Shown here in pieces: positions 57,002 through 64,000 of a stretch of DNA of 64,000 nt (position 1 is its first letter; each line of letters opens with the position of its first letter). A model generated the notes under the pieces. That model made no database searches. It saw only the letters and a list, made by a program, of their open reading frames with translations, and was not told where the DNA came from. The DNA is from JAFDZO01 sp044226845 (GTDB lineage: Bacteria; Bacteroidota; Ignavibacteria; Tepidaquicellales; Tepidaquicellaceae). The DNA lies in contig JBGAGG010000005.1 of NCBI GenBank assembly GCA_044226845.1, positions 1 through 64,000 on the forward strand. The letters run 5' to 3'. The translations under genes were made by a program, and so were the position numbers.

Positions 57002-57048
57002 AATGATTGCGTTAATCACGCTTTTGTGTTACGTTACAATAGAGCTCT

Positions 57049-58194
57049 CTATTCGAGTACAAAAATATTTTTTTCTTTGCAGATATCTTTCAATACCTTC
57101 GGCCATACCGTTACGCTTACTTCTCCTAAGTGAGCTTTCTTTAAGAGATGCATAACTGTCCTTGATTGTCCTATTCCTCCGCCGATGCTTAATGGAATTT
57201 CATTGTTCATTATCATTTTATGATACGGGAAGTTTAAGAAATCAAGCTGGTCAGTCATTTCAAGCTGAAGCTTTAATGTTTCAGGATTTACTCTGATACC
57301 CATCGAAGATAATTCATGTCTTCTTTGTGTTACAGGGTTCCATACAAGTATATCGCCGTTAAGTCCGTGCATTGGTCTTCCGTCTTTCGATACAGTTTCA
57401 GTTACCCAGTCATCGTAGTCCGCTGCTCTTAGTTCATGGGGATACCCGTCTTTTAGCGTCCAGCCTATTCCATAGATAAATACTGCCGGATATTTCTGGA
57501 GTATGGCTGTCTCTCTTTGTTTTCTCGGGAGATGAGGATACATTTCAAGCAAATCCTCTGCATGTATAAATACCAGGTCTTCGGGAAGGTTCGGATATTT
57601 ATCGGTTTTCAGCTCAGGGAATTTTTCTTGTATGTACATCTCCGCTACTTTTATTACGCGCCAGATCTTTTTTACTGTGTCCGTAAGATAGTCGAGAGTT
57701 CTGTCTTCCGGTTTAATTACCTTTTCCCAGTCCCATTGGTCTACATAAGCGCTGTGGTCATGGTCTAAGAAATAATCTTTTCTTACTGCCCGCATATCCG
57801 TAATGATACCTTCGCCGGGCTGCATATCAAATTCTTTTAATGAATATCTTTTCCATTTTGTTGCTGCCTGCACAACCTGCGCATTCACAGGGTTCTTGTT
57901 GTAATCGTTATTGATGTGAAACTCTATCGGAGTTCTTGAGCCGTCTCTATCCAGATTATCATTGAAGCCGCTTTCGTCATCTACTATTAAAGGCACTTCA
58001 ACCTTCATAAGATTTAGTTCTTTTGAAAGTCCGTCTTCGATAAATCTTTTTAATTCAGTTATTGCAAGTTGTGTTTCTCTGGGTGTGAGGAGTGATTTGT
58101 AATTGTTTGGCAGAACGTTCTTTAGTTCATCGTAGTTTCCGATTCCGGGTCCTGCTAAATCCTTTTTCTTTAGATCAATTGGTTTGGTTTCCAT
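57049..58194 (-). CDS. asnA: Aspartate--ammonia ligase (asparagine synthetase A)
   Basis: Ammonia-dependent asparagine synthetase, class II-synthetase-like fold, 381 residues against about 330 in E. coli. The excess is an N-terminal extension of about 30-40 residues. Landmarks are VEVPLIVDDESGFNDNLDRD, ATKWKRYSLKEF, the acidic-loop GEGIITDMRAVRKDYFLDHDHSAYVDQWDWE, and the C-terminal glycine-rich SIGGGIGQSRTVMHLL. An upstream purine-rich AGGAGAG stretch (at 58199-58205) serves as ribosome site. Monocistronic, with its own terminator. Confidence 0.95.
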   Translation of the reverse strand: METKPIDLKKKDLAGPGIGNYDELKNVLPNNYKSLLTPRETQLAITELKRFIEDGLSKELNLMKVEVPLIVDDESGFNDNLDRDGSRTPIEFHINNDYNKNPVNAQVVQAATKWKRYSLKEFDMQPGEGIITDMRAVRKDYFLDHDHSAYVDQWDWEKVIKPEDRTLDYLTDTVKKIWRVIKVAEMYIQEKFPELKTDKYPNLPEDLVFIHAEDLLEMYPHLPRKQRETAILQKYPAVFIYGIGWTLKDGYPHELRAADYDDWVTETVSKDGRPMHGLNGDILVWNPVTQRRHELSSMGIRVNPETLKLQLEMTDQLDFLNFPYHKMIMNNEIPLSIGGGIGQSRTVMHLLKKAHLGEVSVTVWPKVLKDICKEKNIFVLE

Positions 58195-58320
58195 AACATA
58201 CTCTCCTTTAAATAAATAAAGAACATATGATTTTTACCCAAACCTAATATAAAATTAAATTACTGAAGAATGTTTTGTAAGTCAAAAAGCGGGTGTAATA
58301 CGTGCGGTTTTCATAGGTAA

Positions 58321-58348
58321 AAAGCCCTGCGAATATAAGCAGGGCTTT
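58321..58348 (-). terminator. Terminator of the 58371 T9SS gene
   Basis: AAAGCCCTGC (58321-58330) pairs with GCAGGGCTTT (58339-58348) over an 8-base loop; A/T-runs flank both sides. 23 bases after the gene stop. Confidence 0.88.
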
Positions 58349-58370
58349 AAAATATAAGTGAAGAGAAAGT

Positions 58371-60959
58371 TTATTTTACTAACATCATTTTTTTTGTTTC
58401 TGTAAATGAAGGAGTTGTCAGTTTATAAAAGTAAACACCGCTGGAAAATTCAGTTCCGTCAAAGCTTGCAGTATAAATACCGTTATTAACTTCTCTATCG
58501 ATAAGTGTTGAGACCTCTCTTCCGTTAATATCATATACACTAAGTTTTACAAACTCTTTTCTTGGAATATTAAATTTAATCGTAGTGACAGGGTTAAAAG
58601 GATTCGGATAATTTTGATTTAACTCATATTGTTTCAGAATTTCTGCAGAGTTGGATACTGAAATAACTTTCGCGTTTAATTTCCTCTTGAAAATTCCTCT
58701 GCCGTAAGTAGAAATTAAGACATAATCTTCTCCCTGTGCCGAATCAATCAATTTTATCTCAGATACAACTATACCTTTAGGAAGTCCTTCATTCCATGCA
58801 TACCAGTTTTGCCCGCTGTTAGTTGTAATGAAGCAGCCCCAGCCTTGTGTTCCGACTATCATTCTGTTCGTATCGGAGTAATCAAGCTGCACATCTGTCA
58901 GAGGATAACTTGATAACCCTGTACCGGAAACATTTCTCCATGTTGGTGCTAAAAAATTCTGTATAGGCATTCTGTAAACTTTATTTGAAGAGTTAGTTGC
59001 TCCTCTTACAATTGCTGTTACAAGAAATGCAGGTTTAACTTTTTGAATCACTTTGTTTCCTATGTTAGGAGAGATGTCAAACCATGCCTGATTTACACCC
59101 ATATAAACTTTCCCTGTATTGCTTGTAGTAGAATCAGTTGTTGAAAAAAATACCTGGTCTGTTAACGGCATTACGTCAAAGCCGTTATCAATGAAGCCTG
59201 TTGTAGTAGTTGGCGCATTTAAATTTGTCCAGTTTGCTCCATTGTTCGCCGACCTGTAAACTTTTTTGCAGATGTTGATATAAATTTTCAGGTCATTTGC
59301 ATTTCTTGAGGAGCGAATCTGGTTATACCACTGTCCGCATCCGTTTGTAATGTTTCCTGTAATCACTTGCCAATTTATTCCTGCATTAGTAGTGAACAGC
59401 GGTTGAAACGGTAAATTGTTTGCTGTGTCTGTGATTACTCCAAGAGTTGCATAGTAGTAATTTGGATTTGTAGGATGTATGGCTACACCCGAGCCGTCTC
59501 CTCCTATAGTCATATTCCAGGTTACGCCTCCGTTATTTGTCAATACTATTCCATTATGTTCAAGCCCGGCTGCTAAAAATCCATTAGAGCCTTCACTATA
59601 GTCGAAATAAGTAACTTCGGCAATAGGGAATGAATTTACATTTGTGTTAAAGGTAACGCCTGCATCATATGAAACAGCAAGTCCTCCGTCATTTACCATA
59701 TACAAGTCCGTTCCGTTTTCTTTCCATTCGAATGACTGAATATCAGCATGTACATAAGGATTTCCTCTTCCGGGACTTACAACAGAATCCCATGTAGTTC
59801 CTCCGTTAGTAGAGCGAATCAAAAAAACTCCGCCTGCTAAAACAATATTTGGATTTGCAGGAGATACCGTAATGGCATTTGCATGGAATCCCTGACCGTT
59901 TAAAATATCAAAGTTTGGAGGAGTATTTAATCTCGTCCAGAAATCTCCTCCGTTTGTTGTTTTATAAACTCCCTGTAAATTCGAAGCGTTGTTTGAAATC
60001 AAAGCGTACAATGTATTTGGCTGGGAGTTACATAATGCGAGAGTCGTGTTTCCTAAATTTCCCACAGGAAGTCCGGAGTTTATTCCGGCCGGAATCCACG
60101 TGTCACCGGAATTTGTAGTTTTGTAAATGTTTCTTGAGTTAGAATTTGTCCACGTTGCAGCATATAATATCGTCGGATCTAATGGATTAATAACAAGGTC
60201 AGATACCGTAGAAGCAAAGTTAATGCTTGATTTTGTCCAAGTAGTTCCTCCGTTGGTAGTTCTGATATAACAATTGAATAATCCTGAACCTGCTATATGA
60301 ACTATTTCAGGATAAAGAGGATTGTAAAGAATTTTTGATACTGCAGTTAGATTATTTAAATTATCTGCAGGCAAAATATTAGTCCAGTTCACTCCTTTAT
60401 TGGTAGTTTTAAAAACTCCGGTTCCAGGCTTGCCGTTGTTCGGCCAGATTTCACCTGTCCCTGCATAAATTTCATTTGGATTCAGAAAGTTTGAAGCAAA
60501 TGCACCGATAATCTGTGAAGTCATTCCGTCAGATAAACACACAGGCTCTCCTATGAGAAACTGTTCCCATAGCCCTCCGTTGGCGCTGCCTATTCTGAAA
60601 TACGCCTGATTGGTTAATTCCACATCAAGCATCTTTCCGGAAAATTTCGAATTTTGCACCTGAGTTGTTCTGTTAAAGAATCCTTTCGGACCCATGGAAA
60701 TCCATGGGTCACTTGCATTATCAAGTTGTGAATTCTTCGGAGTGTTTTCATACTCCTGCCAAAGGGCTGCTGTTTCTTCCACTGAAAGCTTTACAAAGGC
60801 AGGATTATCTTTTTTCTCGCCTTCTTCTTTTTGTCCTGACCCTTTTCGTAATTCGTCTACAGATTTGTTTTCATTTAGCTCTGTGCTTTTATTTTTTTCG
60901 ATATTAAAAATGAAAACTACTATTATCAGAACTGCAAGTATTGAGATGAAGCTTTTCAT
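58371..60959 (-). CDS. T9SS-secreted BNR/sortilin-like repeat protein
   Basis: An 862-residue protein. An N-terminal hydrophobic signal segment (ISILAVLIIVVFIF) is followed by a charged linker. The body contains many BNR/Asp-box-like repeats, recognisable as TTNGGTTWT, TTNKGVNWT, TTNSGDTWIP, TTNGGDFWT and STNGGTTWD, the pattern of VPS10/sialidase-like beta propellers. The C-terminal type IX sorting domain starts at NYPNPFNPVTTIKF and ends TKKMMLVK. Likely secreted or cell-surface attached. Partner or substrate unknown. Confidence 0.9.
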   Translation of the reverse strand: MKSFISILAVLIIVVFIFNIEKNKSTELNENKSVDELRKGSGQKEEGEKKDNPAFVKLSVEETAALWQEYENTPKNSQLDNASDPWISMGPKGFFNRTTQVQNSKFSGKMLDVELTNQAYFRIGSANGGLWEQFLIGEPVCLSDGMTSQIIGAFASNFLNPNEIYAGTGEIWPNNGKPGTGVFKTTNKGVNWTNILPADNLNNLTAVSKILYNPLYPEIVHIAGSGLFNCYIRTTNGGTTWTKSSINFASTVSDLVINPLDPTILYAATWTNSNSRNIYKTTNSGDTWIPAGINSGLPVGNLGNTTLALCNSQPNTLYALISNNASNLQGVYKTTNGGDFWTRLNTPPNFDILNGQGFHANAITVSPANPNIVLAGGVFLIRSTNGGTTWDSVVSPGRGNPYVHADIQSFEWKENGTDLYMVNDGGLAVSYDAGVTFNTNVNSFPIAEVTYFDYSEGSNGFLAAGLEHNGIVLTNNGGVTWNMTIGGDGSGVAIHPTNPNYYYATLGVITDTANNLPFQPLFTTNAGINWQVITGNITNGCGQWYNQIRSSRNANDLKIYINICKKVYRSANNGANWTNLNAPTTTTGFIDNGFDVMPLTDQVFFSTTDSTTSNTGKVYMGVNQAWFDISPNIGNKVIQKVKPAFLVTAIVRGATNSSNKVYRMPIQNFLAPTWRNVSGTGLSSYPLTDVQLDYSDTNRMIVGTQGWGCFITTNSGQNWYAWNEGLPKGIVVSEIKLIDSAQGEDYVLISTYGRGIFKRKLNAKVISVSNSAEILKQYELNQNYPNPFNPVTTIKFNIPRKEFVKLSVYDINGREVSTLIDREVNNGIYTASFDGTEFSSGVYFYKLTTPSFTETKKMMLVK

Positions 60960-61001
60960 TATTTAAAATAAATTTTTAAGAAAGATTAATTTTTTTTTCT
61001 T

Positions 61002-62831
61002 TTACTTTACCAATATCATCTTTTTCGTATCAGTGAAACCGTTTGCTTCCAACCTGTAATAATAAACTCCGCTCGGAAGATTTACTCCGTTGAACTCGAC
61101 CGAATGATTTCCCGCCGTCTGCAATTCATTTACTAAATTTCCTATTTCCTTGCCAAGCACATCGAAAATTTTTACAGAGACATTGCTTTGTACAGGCAAT
61201 GAATAATTTATTATAGTAGAAGGATTAAACGGATTCGGATAATTTTGCGATAAGCTGTAACTCTCTGCTAATGTGCCGGAGGAGCCGACATTTGTAAACG
61301 TGCCTCCGCAGCCGCCCGTAACATAAGAGCCGTTGCCTGCAAATCCTCCCCATATAACCAGACATGAATCATTGTTTACATTTCTGAATCCTGCATCGGG
61401 ATAGCCGTATATATTGGTACCCGTCAGATTATTCGGATTTGCCTGAGTAAGTGCGCCGAAGCTTCCTGTGTTAAAAGTACGTGTATAAATTTTACTTTCA
61501 TTCGGACCTAAACGATTGCTGAATGCGAATAGATATGAGCCGTTTGAACGGTATCTTGCGGCAATTGATATACCCAGAGTAGTATCTGAAGTTGAACTAA
61601 CGTAGTTATTTGAAAATACCGGAGCACCTGTAGTAATATCAACAGAGTAAAAATAGTAAGGGTCCCAGTCACCGCCTCCAAAAAGTCTACGGGTTAAAAC
61701 AACTGCCGAGTTATTTGAAAATCCGGTTGCAGCCATTCGCGGACTTTCTTTCAGATAAGGGGAATCTGCAGTTGAAAATAATGCCGGTGCAGTTGTTCCA
61801 AAATCTGTGCTTTTTGAAAAATATAAATTTGCTCCATTGCCAAACACTCCAATTACTCCTCTTACAATAGTAACAGTATATAACTGGTCAACATCTGCCG
61901 ATGTATTTACAAATGCAACATCTGACTCAAACTTTGCCGAATCCGGCGCAGATCCTGCAACATAATAAGCATATTGCCCTGCTGTAGCGTCTTCATAGCC
62001 CGCAATGAGAGGCATCTCGACTGAGAACGGCTGCTCAATTCTGTACAATTTTGACTTTAGTCTTCGTGTGCCTGAAACAAGTGAATCAAGTGTAAGTGTA
62101 TAGTAGACGTAAGCATTTGTAGTGTAACGCGCATTATCGCTGGTAATTCTTCCGTTGATATAACTATTCGTTCCTATCCCGCCGAAAAGACCTCTTACAT
62201 TAAACATATTGCCGTCCTGCCTTACGCGAACAATTGCCGATGACTTTACTGTGCCTCCGGAGGTAGTAAAATCCATACAAACAAATGCATAAGACGAATC
62301 ACCTTTTGAAACTGCTTCCACATCAAGTCCGTTATAAGCAATTTTCATTCCTTCTGCAAAGTTGAGTATTTGTGTAAATGATAATCCGTTATTCGTTGAC
62401 CTGTAAACTTTCAGTGTATCTGTATTAACAACTCCTCCCCATACGGCAATAGCTGCAAATATATATCCGCTGACTCTCTCTCTTGAAATTGAGTTTGCAA
62501 CAATTACGGCATCCGTTACTCTTGTTACATTTAATACTTCAAGATTATTTGTATTATCCGATTCAATTTTTCCCGGCTTAGAATTAAAAGGAGATGAATT
62601 TATTATCTGAGGATTTGTAAGCTGATGCAGTTGAGCTTCCCAATATCTTTGTGAAGTTATATCATTACTTACTCTGGCAGTTTTTATATTTTGTACGATT
62701 TCAGAAACCAGCGGATTTGGAACCGGGCTGCTTATTATTTCTGAATAAGAATTACCTGCCTGCTTATCGGTTTGGGAGAAAACCGGCAATGAAACAAGTA
62801 CGAATAAAATAAGTGCGGTTATTTTTTTCAT
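61002..62831 (-). CDS. T9SS-secreted protein of unknown function
   Basis: A 609-residue protein with a signal peptide (ITALILFVLVSLPVFS) and a beta-rich body including repeated phrases such as VYRSTNNGLSFTQIL and YFSKSTDFGTTAPALF, of the same sialidase-like style as its neighbour but less regular. It ends in a type IX sorting domain (NYPNPFNPSTIINY; KMILVK). Its start follows the stop of the small gene 62836-63021 by 4 bases, so they share a transcript. Confidence 0.85.
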   Translation of the reverse strand: MKKITALILFVLVSLPVFSQTDKQAGNSYSEIISSPVPNPLVSEIVQNIKTARVSNDITSQRYWEAQLHQLTNPQIINSSPFNSKPGKIESDNTNNLEVLNVTRVTDAVIVANSISRERVSGYIFAAIAVWGGVVNTDTLKVYRSTNNGLSFTQILNFAEGMKIAYNGLDVEAVSKGDSSYAFVCMDFTTSGGTVKSSAIVRVRQDGNMFNVRGLFGGIGTNSYINGRITSDNARYTTNAYVYYTLTLDSLVSGTRRLKSKLYRIEQPFSVEMPLIAGYEDATAGQYAYYVAGSAPDSAKFESDVAFVNTSADVDQLYTVTIVRGVIGVFGNGANLYFSKSTDFGTTAPALFSTADSPYLKESPRMAATGFSNNSAVVLTRRLFGGGDWDPYYFYSVDITTGAPVFSNNYVSSTSDTTLGISIAARYRSNGSYLFAFSNRLGPNESKIYTRTFNTGSFGALTQANPNNLTGTNIYGYPDAGFRNVNNDSCLVIWGGFAGNGSYVTGGCGGTFTNVGSSGTLAESYSLSQNYPNPFNPSTIINYSLPVQSNVSVKIFDVLGKEIGNLVNELQTAGNHSVEFNGVNLPSGVYYYRLEANGFTDTKKMILVK

Positions 62832-62835
62832 ATTA

Positions 62836-63021
62836 TTATAAATTAGTTGTTAAAAATTTTGATTTTTCTTTTACTTCACTATGCTCTTTCAGAAAAAAGC
62901 TGCAGGCGGCTGCAATTGCTTTATCTGAATCTGCATTCAAAAGCTTTTGTATTTTTGCTATTTGTTTTTGTGTCTGCGGAAACAGCCTGTATCCGCGGGC
63001 TCTTTTTTTTTGTTTTTTCAT
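62836..63021 (-). CDS. Small basic, ribbon-helix-helix-like protein
   Basis: A 61-residue protein from the ATG at 63021 (MKKQKKRARGYRLF). An upstream ATG at 63189 would add a poorly coding segment. The basic N-terminal strand RGYRLFPQTQKQIAKIQKLL and following helix SDKAIAAACSFFLKEH resemble short ribbon-helix-helix DNA-binding proteins. Three GTGCAC sites spaced 11 bp lie just upstream, a plausible operator for it. The family call is tentative. Confidence 0.55.
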   Translation of the reverse strand: MKKQKKRARGYRLFPQTQKQIAKIQKLLNADSDKAIAAACSFFLKEHSEVKEKSKFLTTNL

Positions 63022-63070
63022 TTTGGGAGATTTAGAATTATCTGCTTCATGCTGAAGAAGTTTCGGGAGA

Positions 63071-63098
63071 GTGCACAAAGTGTGCACCTTTCGTGCAC
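63071..63098. promoter_or_regulatory. Three GTGCAC palindromes at 11-bp spacing
   Basis: GTGCAC at 63071-63076, 63082-63087 and 63093-63098, each starting exactly 11 bases after the last, close to one helical turn. They lie 50-77 bases upstream of the small basic gene and could serve both it and the divergent gene at 63252. The ribbon-helix-helix-like protein next door is a candidate binder (inference). Confidence 0.6.
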
Positions 63099-63198
63099 AT
63101 TTGCAAATTACAAATTCCGCACAGCAAATTGCAAAGAGAAATTCTGCAAGTTGCCACAAAATTACGAACTTAATTTCCGGTGTATTCAAATTAATAAA

Positions 63199-63229
63199 TT
63201 GTTTTTTTCATAATTTAAAAATACCTTTT
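63199..63229 (+). promoter_or_regulatory. Bacteroidota-like promoter of the 63252 gene
   Basis: TTG at 63199-63201, 20 bases, TACCTTTT at 63222-63229, one base off TAnnTTTG. The TTG start of the gene lies 22 bases downstream. Confidence 0.4.
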
Positions 63230-63251
63230 CGCACGAAGAAAACCCCGAACT

Positions 63252-64000
63252 TTGAACGAAAAAATTATTGGCATACTCAAAACTTTTACAAAATCTGATA
63301 TAAAAGAGTTTAAAAAATTTGTTGTATCTCCTTACTTCAGCCCGGGAAGAGACCTTTCAAAATACTTCGAAGTAATCATTAAATACCATCCTGATTTTGA
63401 AATCAATAAAGAGAAATTTTTGAAAAGTTATTTCGGCAAACTTGATGATAATGAAGGGAAGCAATCGAAATTATTGCGTACGCTTAACTCCGATTTCAGT
63501 AAGCTCCTTGATGATTATTTAGCGGCAGATTCAATGAAAAATATGAAATTTTATTACAACTATCTTTTAATAGAAGGATACTCGCACAGGGGACTTTACT
63601 CGTTGGGTGAAAAGAAAACAGAAGAGGCATTACTGCTTGAAGAAGAGCTTGATTCGGGATTTATCAGAGAGCTCCAGCTCATTCTGCTGAAGAATGTTTA
63701 TAGCCATTTTAAAAATCTCACTAATAAAAATCATCAGATGTATGACGTGGTTGAAAGCCAGAGCGAGGATTTTATCTCTATGTTCATAAATATTTCCTCA
63801 CACCTGCTCAACAGCCTCAAAGTTAACTCTGAATCCTATAATATTAAAAGAAAGACTGAGCAGCTCTCATTACTGATGAATAATATTGAGCTGGATAAGT
63901 TTCTTGAAAATCTTAGGACTGACTATCCCAACTACAAAAAAATAAAACTTGATATTATTTTACTCTGCACAATCCTAAAAAATAAAAAGTTCGAGCATCT
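63252..64000 (+). CDS. Unknown helical protein, TTG start, cut by window end
   Basis: An open frame from TTG at 63252 to the window end (249 codons seen) with no stop. No ATG lies in frame before residue 95, and the sequence from the TTG reads like a typical start, (M)NEKIIGILKTFTKSDIKEF. The body is helical and rich in Lys, Leu and Asn, with KKFVVSPYFSPGRDLSKYF near residues 20-40. No family recognised. It may relate in type to the unknown gene at 31513. C-terminal part is outside the window. Confidence 0.7.
   Translation, partial: MNEKIIGILKTFTKSDIKEFKKFVVSPYFSPGRDLSKYFEVIIKYHPDFEINKEKFLKSYFGKLDDNEGKQSKLLRTLNSDFSKLLDDYLAADSMKNMKFYYNYLLIEGYSHRGLYSLGEKKTEEALLLEEELDSGFIRELQLILLKNVYSHFKNLTNKNHQMYDVVESQSEDFISMFINISSHLLNSLKVNSESYNIKRKTEQLSLLMNNIELDKFLENLRTDYPNYKKIKLDIILLCTILKNKKFEH

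Overview
This AT-rich 64 kb window looks like part of a Bacteroidota-lineage genome, most likely an Ignavibacteria-like or related deep-branching member (inference). Four large secreted proteins end in a type IX secretion sorting domain with the YPNPFNP signature. Several promoters fit the Bacteroidota form TTG-N20-TAnnTTTG. The remaining genes (DUF4153, class I FBPase, NifJ, AsnA, LuxR-type regulators) fit that picture. I see no rRNA, tRNA or CRISPR array.

Layout. 1-5.1 kb: a frame-broken DUF4175-like gene end, a broken alpha/beta hydrolase, prfC, a hydrolase, an exported deaminase, and small DUF4404 and DinB-like genes. 5.1-15.5 kb (minus strand): a whole reductive pyrimidine degradation cluster comprising preA, preT, beta-ureidopropionase, hydA, an NCS1 permease, an omega-aminotransferase and mmsA. 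A four-helix-bundle gene and a toxin-antitoxin pair sit inside it. Together these genes would import uracil or thymine, reduce and open the ring, release ammonia and CO2, and turn the resulting beta-amino acids into acyl-CoA. 15.6-19.2 kb (divergent): a 1198-residue fused iron-sulfur flavoprotein. 19.3-25.5 kb: a hybrid histidine kinase, radA, gmhA and fbp. 25.5-31.4 kb (minus): asnS, a membrane-anchored protein, a NYN nuclease, an HD protein, an ABC ATPase and permease, and a lipoprotein, packed like one operon. 31.5-36.2 kb: an unknown soluble protein, then a membrane protein/winged-helix regulator/DUF4153 cassette whose promoter overlaps a perfect palindrome. 36.2-39.7 kb: trhO, a repeat-rich intergenic stretch holding a remarkable 107-nt four-way-junction palindrome, a CPXCG protein and an M3 peptidase. 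39.9-44.9 kb: pyruvate:ferredoxin oxidoreductase (broken), a cytochrome c lipoprotein and a DHODH-like flavoprotein. 44.9-49.3 kb: small enzymes and an outer-membrane barrel. 49.4-64 kb: T9SS cargo proteins, another barrel, a tandem LuxR response-regulator array with a decayed middle copy, asnA, and a gene running off the end.

A recurring oddity is that three otherwise intact conserved genes (hydrolase, mmsA, nifJ twice) each change reading frame exactly where about 17-23 conserved residues are missing. Shared assembly error at conserved motifs is the likeliest cause, but real microdeletions are not excluded. The strongest candidate for something undescribed is the 107-nt cloverleaf at 37293-37399, in which every junction nucleotide is paired.
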